The notes beneath the pieces were generated by a model. It made no database searches, was not told the DNA's origin, and was given only the letters and a program-made list of their open reading frames with translations. A stretch of 49,269 nt of DNA, taken from positions 1 to 49,269 of the forward strand of contig DASTWW010000081.1 in NCBI GenBank assembly GCA_035765755.1. The letters run 5' to 3'. This DNA is from DASSKA01 sp035765755 (GTDB lineage Bacteria; Actinomycetota; Actinomycetes; Propionibacteriales; Nocardioidaceae). Both the position numbers and the translations under genes were made by a program. Positions 42,573-49,269 of the stretch are shown here, one piece after another (position 1 is the stretch's first letter; each line of letters starts with the position of its first letter).

Positions 42573-43567
42573 GCGCGGACCTGACCGCCCTGCCGAAGTG
42601 CGAGCTGCACGTGCACCTGGAGGGCTCGCTGCGCCCGGACACCCTGCGTGCGCTCGCCGCCCGGCACGACACGTCGATCCACGAGGACCTGGGGAAGGCC
42701 TACGAGTTCGGCTCGTTCGACGAGTTCGTCCGGCTGTTCATGCTCGGCCTGTCGCTGCTGCGCGACGCCGAAGACTTCTGCGCGGCCACGATGGCACTGG
42801 CCACCGAGCTGGCCGACCAGAACGTCCGCTACGCCGAGGTGACCACCACCGCGTTCAGCCACGCGCGTCGCGGGGTGCCGGTGGAGGAGTACGTCGCCGG
42901 CCTGGACGAGGGACGCCGGCGGGCCGGCGAGATGGGCGTCGAGCTGGCCTGGGTCATCGACATTCCGCGCTCCCTGGAACCGCCCGACTCGGGGTTCACC
43001 GCCGACCTGCTGCTGTCGGGGCGGGCACCGGCCGGGGTGGTCGGGATCGGGCTGGGCGGCCCGGAGGTGGGCCACCCACCGAGCCTCTACGAGGCGTCGT
43101 TCCGCCGCGCCAAGGCGGCCGGGCTGCTCTCCCTGCCGCACGCCGGGGAGACCGCCGGTGCGGACGACGTGTGGCAGGCCGTCGACCTGTTGGAGGCAGA
43201 CCGGATCGGACACGGCGTGCGCTGCCTGGAGGACCCGAGGCTGGTCGAGCACCTGGCCAGCACCGGGCTCCCGCTGGAGGTGTGCATCACCAGCAACCTG
43301 CTGCTCGGCGTCGCCCCGTCGGTCGAGGAGCACCCGATCCGCCGGCTGCGCGAGGCCGGGGTCCGGCTCAGCGTGAACACCGACGACCCGGGCTACTTCT
43401 CGACCACGCTGTCCGACGAGCTCGGCCTCGCGGTCGACCTGCTGGGCTCCGACGAGGTGGTCGGCCTGGTCGAGGACGCGTTCGCGTGCTCCGCGCTGGA
43501 CGGCTCCAGGCGCGCGGCCCTGCTCGCCGAGCTCCGTGCGGCGATCCGCGCCACCCCCTCGCGGTAG
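42569..43567 (+). CDS. add: Adenosine deaminase
   Basis: 332-aa purine-salvage hydrolase converting adenosine to inosine. Zinc and catalytic residues are all visible: H14 and H16 in ELHVHLEGS, His/Glu in LPHAGETAG, His in RIGHGVRCL, and the paired Asp in SVNTDDPGYF. The start is ATG 42569, overlapping the stop of the ECF41 sigma gene (ATGA), so the two are translationally coupled. The C-terminal 58 codons are overlapped on the opposite strand by the epimerase reading frame. Confidence 0.95.
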   Translation: MSADLTALPKCELHVHLEGSLRPDTLRALAARHDTSIHEDLGKAYEFGSFDEFVRLFMLGLSLLRDAEDFCAATMALATELADQNVRYAEVTTTAFSHARRGVPVEEYVAGLDEGRRRAGEMGVELAWVIDIPRSLEPPDSGFTADLLLSGRAPAGVVGIGLGGPEVGHPPSLYEASFRRAKAAGLLSLPHAGETAGADDVWQAVDLLEADRIGHGVRCLEDPRLVEHLASTGLPLEVCITSNLLLGVAPSVEEHPIRRLREAGVRLSVNTDDPGYFSTTLSDELGLAVDLLGSDEVVGLVEDAFACSALDGSRRAALLAELRAAIRATPSR

Positions 43568-44454
43568 CTCGCGACCTCCGGGACCCAGGCCAGCTCGCGC
43601 CGGGCCTTCGCGTTGGAGGCGCAGACGCCGCCGCGCACCACCGTCCGGATGTACGGCGTGGCGGCCAGCGCCCAGGAGGGCAGCGCGAACGGTGGCCGGG
43701 CTCCGAGATCGCGGGCCAGCTCGGTCATCAGCGCGGTCCAGCTGACCGGCTCGTCGTCGACGACGTTGTAGGCCTCGCCGGGTTTGCCGCGCTCCACGGC
43801 CGCGACGGTGGCCGTGACGGCGTCGTCGAGGTAGACCCAGGACAGTGGACCCGCGTTGCGCAGTGCCGGCATCTGCCGTTTGCGGATCGCGGCCACCATC
43901 TGGTCGTCGGCGGCGCCCACGCCGTAGAACAGCCCGTAGCGCAGGGCGACCCCCTCGAGGTCACTGTTGTCGAGCACCAGCCGCTCGTTGGTGCGCATCG
44001 CGGCCAGGTGTTCCTCGAACCTCCCGCGTCCGCGGGGAGCGAACGGGTCGTCCTCGGTGTAGACCTTCCCGGTCGCGTCGTCGTACCCGTAGCCGAACAG
44101 CATCGACTGGGTCACGAACCGGCGCGCGCCCACCAGGCCGGCGGCCCGCACCAGGTTCCGGGTGCCCAGGTCGCGCAGCCGGTCGGTGCCGCGCATGCTG
44201 CGGTGGAACAGCGGCGGCTTGCGCAGCTGGGTGAGCTGGTGCACCACCGCGTCGGCCCCGATGCCGTCCAGCGCCGGACCGAGCGACTCCCAGTCGAGCA
44301 CGTCGGCCGCGACCGGCCGGGCACCGAGGGCGCGCAGCCGGTCGTGGCTGCGGTCGCTCCGGGTCAGGCCGACCACCTCGTGGCCGCCGTCGATCAGCAT
44401 GCGGGTCAGCGGCAGGCCGATGGCTCCGCCCGCTCCGGCAAGCAGCACCTTCAC
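43393..44454 (-). CDS. NAD-dependent epimerase/dehydratase with antisense-encoded tail
   Basis: 353-aa extended SDR protein. The cofactor loop is GAGGAIG at the N-terminus, followed by VVHQLTQL and a C-terminal substrate domain. The catalytic YxxxK is not evident: RFVTQSMLFGYGYDD stands in its place, so activity is uncertain. Related proteins end near ELAWVPEVASYREGV. This frame runs a further 55 Ser/Arg-rich residues that are purely the reverse of adenosine deaminase codons. The start is GTG 44454 with GAGGAG upstream. An exact ECF41-type promoter lies 33 bases before it. Epimerases are among the enzyme classes linked to ECF41. Confidence 0.88.
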   Translation of the reverse strand: MKVLLAGAGGAIGLPLTRMLIDGGHEVVGLTRSDRSHDRLRALGARPVAADVLDWESLGPALDGIGADAVVHQLTQLRKPPLFHRSMRGTDRLRDLGTRNLVRAAGLVGARRFVTQSMLFGYGYDDATGKVYTEDDPFAPRGRGRFEEHLAAMRTNERLVLDNSDLEGVALRYGLFYGVGAADDQMVAAIRKRQMPALRNAGPLSWVYLDDAVTATVAAVERGKPGEAYNVVDDEPVSWTALMTELARDLGARPPFALPSWALAATPYIRTVVRGGVCASNAKARRELAWVPEVASYREGVARIAARSSASRAARLEPSSAEHANASSTRPTTSSEPSRSTARPSSSDSVVEK

Positions 44455-44486
44455 GGTTTCTCCTCTCGATCACGGTTCACCTTCAA

Positions 44487-44513
44487 GACGCAGGAGAGCC
44501 GGGAACTGTGACA
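44487..44513 (-). promoter_or_regulatory. ECF41-type promoter of the epimerase gene
   Basis: On the minus strand TGTCACA (44513-44507), a 16-base spacer, and CGTC (44490-44487). This equals the published ECF41 consensus as I recall it, TGTCACA-N16-CGTC, with no mismatch. It is 33 bases upstream of the GTG start, leaving room for the GAGGAG ribosome-binding site. The cognate sigma gene is at 41679. Confidence 0.85.
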
Positions 44514-44632
44514 TCGTTGGGCAACCGGTCGCTTGGAGGAGCGTGCGAGGGCCGTCCGAGACAGAACACGGGTCCTCACCGGGCGACCGGCAACCAGGAC
44601 GCGTTCTACTGCGAGGTGGGGGCTTGACCGAA

Positions 44633-45214
44633 ATGACGACGCCTACCTACGTGACCCGTCTGTTGGGCGCTGACACCTGGGACGACTTCGCCAGTCTGGT
44701 GGAGGCGAACAACGGCGTCTGGGGCGGCTGCTGGTGCATGGGCTTCCACCCCGAGGGGGTCGGCGGGGATCGCACGGCTGCCCAGAACCGCGAGGCCAAG
44801 CGTGCGCACGTCCGCAACGGGACGGTCCATCAGGTCCTGGTCTACGCGGACGATGCATGCGTGGGCTGGTGCCAGTTCGGCCCGCCCGCCGAGGTCTCGA
44901 CCATCAAGAACCCGAAGACCTACACGCAGGGACTCGGCGAGCTTCCGGACTGGCGGATCGGCTGTATCTTCACCGGCAAGGGCCACCGCCGCGAGGGAGT
45001 CGCTCGCGCAGCGGTGACCGCCGCCCTCGACGCGATCAAGGAGGCCGGCGGCGGGCTCGTGGAGGCCTATCCGGAACAGGTGGACGGCCGCGAACCCCAG
45101 CGCGGCGCCTACTTCCACACCGGACCGGAGAACCTCTTCGACGAGCTCGGGTTCGAGCGCGACCGCAAGATTGCCAAGTGGCGCTGGGTGATGCGGCGCC
45201 GCGTCGAACCCTGA
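44633..45214 (+). CDS. GNAT-family acetyltransferase
   Basis: 193-aa acetyltransferase of a Cys/Trp-rich subgroup starting around NNGVWGGCWCMGFHPE. The acetyl-CoA loop is GKGHRREGVARAAVTAAL near residue 120, and the protein ends with a glycine-rich loop and FFDELGFERD-like strand (NLFDELGFERDRKIAKW). The substrate is not known. ATG 44633 is selected; a TTG four codons upstream closer to GAGGTGGGGG is possible. It is divergent from the epimerase, sharing a promoter region of about 180 bases. Confidence 0.88.
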   Translation: MTTPTYVTRLLGADTWDDFASLVEANNGVWGGCWCMGFHPEGVGGDRTAAQNREAKRAHVRNGTVHQVLVYADDACVGWCQFGPPAEVSTIKNPKTYTQGLGELPDWRIGCIFTGKGHRREGVARAAVTAALDAIKEAGGGLVEAYPEQVDGREPQRGAYFHTGPENLFDELGFERDRKIAKWRWVMRRRVEP

Positions 45215-45245
45215 CGGCCGTCCCTCGTCTCGGACGCAGTCCTCG

Positions 45246-45758
45246 TCAGAGCTCGCCGCGCAGCACGCTGTAGACGACCAGGTCGTGCCAGTCACCCGCG
45301 CGGTACTGCGCCCGGCGCAGCACCCCCTCGCGTTGGTATCCGGCCTTCTCCAGCGAGCGTTGCTCGGCGACGTTCTCGACGTCGGTGCTGGCCTCGACCC
45401 GCTGCACCCCGGTGGACCGGAACAGGTAGCGAGCCAGCGCGGCCTGGGCCGCCGACCCGTAGCCGCGGCCGCGGTGCCGCGGCAGCAGCGCGATGCCGAT
45501 GTTGTAGGCCCGGGACGCCGCGGTGGGGCCGTAGTGCACCATCCGCCAGCTGATGTCGCCGAGCATGGTGCCCGCCTTGTCCTCGATGACCAGGGTGCCG
45601 TTCTCCTCCGACACCAAGCCGGTCTCCGCGAACCGGCGGTGCCACACGTCGCTGGCCCGGAAGCCGAAGAAGTTGAACGGGTCGTCCGCTTCACTGTTCA
45701 GGCTGTCGAGGGCGTCGAGGTCGGAGGCGCGGACAGGGCGCAGGTTCACGTCGGGCAC
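45246..45758 (-). CDS. GNAT-family acetyltransferase (RimJ/RimL-like)
   Basis: 170-aa acetyltransferase. The beta4/alpha3 block is NIGIALLPRHRGRGYGSAAQAALARYLF with the RGxGxG pyrophosphate loop, followed by VQRVEASTDVENVAEQRSLEKAGYQREGVLR, the hallmark of the RimJ/L type that modifies protein N-termini or small molecules such as aminoglycosides. The start is GTG 45758. It reads in the same direction as the MFS gene ending ten bases upstream of it, so both could share one transcript. Confidence 0.92.
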   Translation of the reverse strand: MPDVNLRPVRASDLDALDSLNSEADDPFNFFGFRASDVWHRRFAETGLVSEENGTLVIEDKAGTMLGDISWRMVHYGPTAASRAYNIGIALLPRHRGRGYGSAAQAALARYLFRSTGVQRVEASTDVENVAEQRSLEKAGYQREGVLRRAQYRAGDWHDLVVYSVLRGEL

Positions 45759-45767
45759 GGGGCCAGA

Positions 45768-46973
45768 CTAGGGCCTGGCCTCGACGGGCTGCTCGATTCC
45801 CAAGCCCGATCGCGCGAAGCCCGGCCGGATGGCCACGGTCGCGACGATCGAGGCCGCCGCCATGACGAGCATGGTCTGCCCGGCTGCGGACGAGCCGGAC
45901 CCGAGCCGCTGAGCGATGGCCCCGGCCACGACCGCCCCGACGGCCTGGCCGAGCATGAGCCCGGTGCTGGCCAGCCCGAAGACCTGTCCGCGTGCGGCGC
46001 CCGGCGTGTGCCCGACGAGGCGTTCCTGGATGGGCAGCGACGCCGAGTAGCCGAACGAGGCGACCAGCGCGAGGGCGCAGGCCGGTCCGAGTGCCGGGTG
46101 CAGCCAGAAGGCCAGGAAGGGCACCGCGAGGAGCAGCCGCAGGGGGATGGCCAGCCGGTCGCGCAGCGGGTCGTGCACGAAGCGGCCGATGACGATGTCG
46201 CCCAGGAGCATGCCCGCGGCTCCGGCGCCGAAGAGCCAGCCGGCGTGCTCCCCGGCGTACGGGATGAAGACCGCCTCGCAGCCGACGACGAGCCCGTTGG
46301 GGATCCACATCATCAGGTAGATCGGGCGGACGACCCGTGACCCGAGGAGTTCCCGGTTGATCGCGCGGGTGCGCGCCACGACCTTGCCGGTCGCGCGCGG
46401 CGGGTGGTCGGCCAGCCCCAGCCGGGCGATCAGCGCGCCGGCGATGCACACCGCCCCGGAGAGGAAGAAGATGTCGGTGGTGGTCAGCGCCAGGAGGAGC
46501 ACGGCGCCCAGCGCGTTGCCGAGCACCTGCATCCCGCCGACGGTGATGTTCAGCGTCGACCGGCCGAGCACGAACGCCTCCGGCGGGACGATGTCGGACA
46601 GCAGCCCGATCACCGTGCCCGACGTGGCGGCCGCGACCACGTAGCCGACGGCGAGGAGGCCGAACCGCCAGCCCCAGGCCAGGCCCGGCAGCGTCTGCAG
46701 CAGGTCGGTGGCGCCCGCGGTGAGGCCGACCCAGACCATGGCGTTCCGGGGCCGCACGAGGTCGGCCGTCGCGAGCAGGAAGTGGCTCGAGACCAGCTGG
46801 ACGAGCGGGCCGCCGAACATCGCCAGCGCGGTCAGGATCGGCGAACCGGTCGCGGCGTACATCAGCGTGCCGAGCGCGAGACCGCCGATGACGATCCCGG
46901 CCATGAAGAACGAGCGGGCGATGAAGAGAACCCGGAACTCGCGGATGCCGAAGATCTCCCCGTAGGTGCGCAC
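45768..46973 (-). CDS. MFS transporter
   Basis: 401-aa, about 12 membrane segments. It begins RTYGEIFGIREFRVLFIARSFFMAG, the usual start of this drug-exporter-like branch, and includes LRDRLAIPLRLLLAVPFLAFWL and a final helix near AAGQTMLVMAAASIVATVAI. GTG 46973 is preferred; TTG 46982 is an alternative, and longer extensions would run into the promoter region of the divergent DUF4232 gene. The substrate is not predictable. Its stop is nine bases from the start of the acetyltransferase gene, suggesting co-transcription. Confidence 0.87.
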   Translation of the reverse strand: MRTYGEIFGIREFRVLFIARSFFMAGIVIGGLALGTLMYAATGSPILTALAMFGGPLVQLVSSHFLLATADLVRPRNAMVWVGLTAGATDLLQTLPGLAWGWRFGLLAVGYVVAAATSGTVIGLLSDIVPPEAFVLGRSTLNITVGGMQVLGNALGAVLLLALTTTDIFFLSGAVCIAGALIARLGLADHPPRATGKVVARTRAINRELLGSRVVRPIYLMMWIPNGLVVGCEAVFIPYAGEHAGWLFGAGAAGMLLGDIVIGRFVHDPLRDRLAIPLRLLLAVPFLAFWLHPALGPACALALVASFGYSASLPIQERLVGHTPGAARGQVFGLASTGLMLGQAVGAVVAGAIAQRLGSGSSAAGQTMLVMAAASIVATVAIRPGFARSGLGIEQPVEARP

Positions 46974-47020
46974 GAACGTCAACTCTGGCCCAACCGGCAG
47001 CGTCGCGGCAATCCGATTCT

Positions 47021-47028
47021 TTGCGCAA
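47021..47028. promoter_or_regulatory. Palindrome in the divergent MFS/DUF4232 promoter region
   Basis: TTGCGCAA, a perfect 8-base palindrome centred in the 104-base gap between the two divergent genes. It is a possible operator or shared promoter element, listed on position and symmetry only. Confidence 0.25.
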
Positions 47029-47077
47029 GCAACTGTGCGTGTGGCAACCGAACCGCGCGGCAGCGGGTCTACCTTGT

Positions 47078-48142
47078 GTGAACCTGTTGCCCCCGAAGCC
47101 TGACCCACCGCCCGTGGCGGTGCTCGAGCGCGCCTCACGGCGCCGCCGGACCCGGCTGACGACGCTGGCGGTGGCCGCCGCGACCGCGGTCGTCATCGGG
47201 GCCGGGACGGTGATCGCAAGCCTGCAGCCGGGAGCCATGCCCGTCGCCGGGTCCGGTCCCAGCTCAGGGCAGCATGCATCGACCACTCCCGGCACTCACT
47301 CAGGCACGGGTGTGCCCGCCTGCGGGCCGGAGGACGTCGCCGTGTCGTGGCTGCGGTTCAACCACGTGTCGATGCCCGGGGTCGTGTACTTCCTGCGGCT
47401 GAGGAACACCGCCGGCTACACCTGCGTGATCAAGGGGTACCCGGCGTTGACGGTGGTCGGACCTCCCTCGCTGCACGGGAACCGGGCGTACTACGCGCCC
47501 GGCAACGCCGCCCTCGGGCGGATACCGGTCGCCAGCGTCCACCTGGCGCCCGGCCACGCGGTGCTGTCCCAGGTCATGTTCGGCGGCTCGGTCGGCTGGA
47601 CCGGATGCGTGTCGCCCGTCTGGAAGGTCACGGTGCCCCTGTCCAGAGGTCGCCAACCCGTCCGGCTGGCCATGCCGAAGACGACCGAGGCCCAGCTGTG
47701 CAACGACATGCCGTACAGCGTCTCACCCGTCTATCCGGCATCGCGTAGTGGTCTGCCGCCCACGCCCACCGGCACACCGGCCGGGTCCGGGCGCCACCAG
47801 GCCGACTACCGGCACGCGCTGGCCACCGTGCGGGCCTATCTCGCCACGTGGAAATCCAAGGGTCTCTGGGTGGCCAACGACAAGTTCCTGCCGCCGCAGT
47901 ACGGGCCGGGGCCCGGCCCGTACGGTCCCAGGTTGCTGAGCGGGAGGGTGACCGGGTTCCAGCCGGTGTCGTGGACCTCGCCGCGCCACTTCACCCTCGT
48001 GGTCGACCTGGACCTTCGGTTCCCGGGCGATGCGCAAGCGTGGGCAGCCTGGGGACAGGGGGTGAACACCCGGTTCGTGACCTTCACCACGGCGCCGGGA
48101 ACACCGACCGGATACCGCATGGCGCTGGCGACAGGCCCCTAG
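47078..48142 (+). CDS. DUF4232-domain membrane-anchored protein
   Basis: 354-aa extracytoplasmic protein. One N-terminal membrane anchor (TTLAVAAATAVVIGAGTVIA, residues about 26-46) is followed by a Ser/Gly/Thr linker. The DUF4232 domain comes next: PACGPEDVAVSWLRFN, then FLRLRNTAGYTCVIKGYPALTVVG, with Cys pairs likely forming disulfides. A further C-terminal domain of 110 residues (TVRAYLATWKSKGLWVANDK onward) looks like a separate NTF2-type or uncharacterised fold. GTG 47078 is chosen because an earlier start would cover the promoter region. The function of DUF4232 is unknown. Confidence 0.82.
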   Translation: MNLLPPKPDPPPVAVLERASRRRRTRLTTLAVAAATAVVIGAGTVIASLQPGAMPVAGSGPSSGQHASTTPGTHSGTGVPACGPEDVAVSWLRFNHVSMPGVVYFLRLRNTAGYTCVIKGYPALTVVGPPSLHGNRAYYAPGNAALGRIPVASVHLAPGHAVLSQVMFGGSVGWTGCVSPVWKVTVPLSRGRQPVRLAMPKTTEAQLCNDMPYSVSPVYPASRSGLPPTPTGTPAGSGRHQADYRHALATVRAYLATWKSKGLWVANDKFLPPQYGPGPGPYGPRLLSGRVTGFQPVSWTSPRHFTLVVDLDLRFPGDAQAWAAWGQGVNTRFVTFTTAPGTPTGYRMALATGP

Positions 48143-48954
48143 CCCTGAAGCAGGGCGAGCAGTGTCATCGCGTCGTGCGGGGCGTATCCCTTGGCGTCGT
48201 TGTCGAAGAACACGTACACGTCCTGGCCCTGCTCGGCCCAGCCGCGACACTTCGCGGCCCAGCCGCGCAGGCTCGCCTCGTCGTACCCGCTGGCGTAGAG
48301 ATCCTTGTCACCGTGCAGCCGGACGTACATCAGGTCCGCGGTGACATGTTCGGCGTGCGGCCAGCGGCCGGCGGTGTCGGCGACCACACAGCCGATCCGG
48401 TGCCGACGCAGCAGGTTGAAGCAGTCCGGGACGCAGAACGTCTTGCTGCGGAACTCCAGCGCGTGCTGCAGCGGCCGGTCCTCGAGGGCGGTGGTCAGGG
48501 CGTCGGGCACCTTGGCGTCGTGGTGTACGGCGAGGCGGGCTGCCGCTCCCGTCGTACGCGGGAGCAGCGCGAAGAACGCCTCCAGCTTGTCCGGGTCGAA
48601 GCGGAGGTTCTCCGGAAGCTGCCACAGCATCGGACCGAGCTTGGGCCCGAGGGCGAGCACCCCGGAGGCGAAGAAGTTGGCCAGCGCGGTCTCAACGCCG
48701 ACCAGCCGCTTCAGGTGGGTGATGAACCGACCGCCCTTGACCGCGAACACGAAGCCCGGCGGCGTCTGGTCCCGCCAGGTGGCGTAGGAGCTGGGCCGCT
48801 GCAGGGAGTAGAACGAGCCGTTGATCTCGATGGCGGTCAGCCGTTCGGCGGCGTACGCCAGCTCCAGCCGGCGCGGCAGCCCGGCCGGGTAGAAGTCCCC
48901 ACGCCAGCCGGCATAGGTCCACCCGGAGATCCCGACCCGCACACTGCCCACCAC
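48139..48954 (-). CDS. DUF72 domain-containing protein
   Basis: 271-aa TIM-barrel-like protein of the DUF72 (YecE) family. It starts RVGISGWTYAGWRGDFYPAGLP and continues IEINGSFYSLQRPSSYATWRD, FVFAVKGGRFITHLKRL, LEFRSKTF and YVRLHGDKDLYASGYD, with a final VYVFFDNDAKGYAPHDAM; all blocks are conserved in the family. The activity is unknown. GTG 48954 is preferred over a TTG at 48987, because the upstream codons fall in the hairpin repeat described next. Its stop overlaps that of the convergent DUF4232 gene by four bases. Confidence 0.93.
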   Translation of the reverse strand: MVGSVRVGISGWTYAGWRGDFYPAGLPRRLELAYAAERLTAIEINGSFYSLQRPSSYATWRDQTPPGFVFAVKGGRFITHLKRLVGVETALANFFASGVLALGPKLGPMLWQLPENLRFDPDKLEAFFALLPRTTGAAARLAVHHDAKVPDALTTALEDRPLQHALEFRSKTFCVPDCFNLLRRHRIGCVVADTAGRWPHAEHVTADLMYVRLHGDKDLYASGYDEASLRGWAAKCRGWAEQGQDVYVFFDNDAKGYAPHDAMTLLALLQG

Positions 48955-48986
48955 ACGGCCTACGTTCCCCCGATATCGGTTCGTCA

Positions 48987-49059
48987 ACCGCGACGTATGG
49001 GTCGCGATATCGACACGATGTCGGTACGGCTACCGCGACGTATGGGTCGCGATATCGAC
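48987..49059. repeat. Two 28-bp direct repeats, each forming a hairpin
   Basis: The unit starting ACCGCGACGTATGGGTCGCG occurs at 48987-49014 and again at 49032-49059, identical over 28 bases and 45 bases apart. Inside each copy CGCGAC and GTCGCG form a six-pair stem with loop GTATGG, followed by CGATATCG. A third CGATATCG lies at 48971-48978. It sits between the DUF72 start and the IS21 end. Confidence 0.85.
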
Positions 49060-49161
49060 TGTCCGTGGCCATGAAAAAGTCCCCACTGGTGGCCAGGTCG
49101 AGGTCCCCACTGGTGGCCAGATAGAAGTCCCCACCCTTCGCGTCGTGTCGTAGCCGACGGT

Positions 49162-49223
49162 GAAGGCCCTGCGTGGCGACGGTGGCGGTGCCAACCAGTC
49201 ACCGAGCACCACGCAGGGGCTTC
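49162..49223 (+). promoter_or_regulatory. Hairpin covering the istA ribosome-binding site
   Basis: CCCTGCGTGG (49167-49176) pairs perfectly with CCACGCAGGG (49209-49218), and GAAG/CTTC extends the stem after one mismatch; the loop is 32 bases. The 3' arm contains the AGGGG Shine-Dalgarno of the transposase, so folding would block translation, a known protection of IS elements against read-through transcripts. Confidence 0.6.
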
Positions 49224-49225
49224 CA

Positions 49226-49269
49226 TTGAAGAACGCGAAGGAAAGAATGGACGTGATTGCCGCCTACCG
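49226..49269 (+). CDS. istA: IS21-family transposase IstA, first 14 codons
   Basis: It starts TTG 49226, seven bases after AGGGG, and reads MKNAKERMDVIAAY before the window ends. This is the start of a subgroup of IS21 IstA proteins, whose helix-turn-helix and DDE core would follow. Together with the terminal repeats just upstream the identification is good, although only the extreme N-terminus can be seen. Confidence 0.65.
   Translation, partial: MKNAKERMDVIAAY

Larger units (their letters stand above)
49072..49269 (+). mobile_element. IS21-family element, left end (runs out of window)
   Basis: The element probably begins at TGAAAAAG near 49072. Its end carries the multiple terminal repeats typical of IS21: an 18-base GTCCCCACTGGTGGCCAG at 49079-49096 and 49103-49120, and a partial third copy at 49128-49136. 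A transposase start follows at 49226. The right end and istB would lie beyond the window. The element inserted next to the hairpin repeats upstream of the DUF72 gene. Confidence 0.75.

Noticed and set aside
48971..49136. Possible CRISPR array from the repeats at the right end
   Set aside because: Only two or three units of two different kinds, palindromic or IS-terminal in nature, with short or repeated spacers and no cas genes.

Overview
This 49.3-kb window is high-GC DNA from an actinobacterium. Support comes from a WhiB7-like regulator, RNase J, a ClpP pair with a PopR/ClgR-type regulator, a DUF2630 protein, an Rv1086-like short cis-prenyltransferase, a TIGR03085 protein, ECF41 and ECF42 sigma factors, and frequent GTG/TTG starts with 4-bp ATGA overlaps. 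Nocardioidaceae-like gene content is possible, but the genus is not resolved. No rRNA or CRISPR array is visible; there is one tRNA, an elongator tRNA-Met(CAT).

Layout. (1) 1-3.5 kb: 3' part of an SPFH/slipin gene, RNase J, and a cold-shock protein followed by a strong hairpin. (2) 3.5-7.1 kb: a patchy accessory island with two paralogous genes of a family I do not recognise. The first may be cut short by an IS1380 transposase remnant; the second closes a run of three tightly packed small genes. An IS481-like remnant is also present. (3) 7.1-11 kb: a STAS/MEDS-HATPase pair, a DGPF(YCII)/ECF42 sigma pair with a matching promoter, and a TIGR03085 protein. (4) 11-15.4 kb: an overlapping MerR / Z-prenyl synthase / alpha-beta hydrolase operon, a deleted GNAT remnant, a WhiB7-like gene and a TetR gene. 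(5) 15.5-24.3 kb: an extracellular-polysaccharide locus with a 2OG-Fe(II) oxygenase, O-antigen ligase/polymerase, Wzz-like protein with a degenerate kinase domain, two glycosyltransferases, a methyltransferase and a membrane-anchored beta-helix protein. (6) 24.3-25.9 kb: two overlapping clpP genes, the second lacking the catalytic His, facing a PopR-like regulator that ends in LAA. (7) 26-28 kb: a second DGPF/ECF42 pair with the same promoter motif; its sigma gene is frameshifted. (8) 28-36.9 kb: two MFS exporters, a PIG-L deacetylase, the tRNA, an aldo/keto reductase, a double-GNAT protein, a frameshifted AlkZ-like gene, membrane and hypothetical proteins and a carboxymuconolactone-decarboxylase-like protein. 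(9) 37-38.4 kb: an IS110 transposase. (10) 38.7-49 kb: a PAP2-like/kinase/flippase fusion, an ECF41 sigma factor coupled to adenosine deaminase, an epimerase preceded by an exact ECF41-type promoter, two acetyltransferases, an MFS transporter, a DUF4232 protein, a DUF72 protein, hairpin repeats, and the left end of an IS21-family element at the window edge.

The most coherent biology is regulatory. Two ECF42/DGPF modules carry the same promoter (TGTCGA-N17-CG[A/T]C), and an ECF41 module carries TGTCACA-N16-CGTC in front of an epimerase, so three ECF circuits can be predicted from sequence alone. The most probable undescribed material is the small-gene family at 3.8-6.5 kb, the MerR/prenyltransferase/hydrolase operon, and the ClpP pair with the His-to-Asp change.
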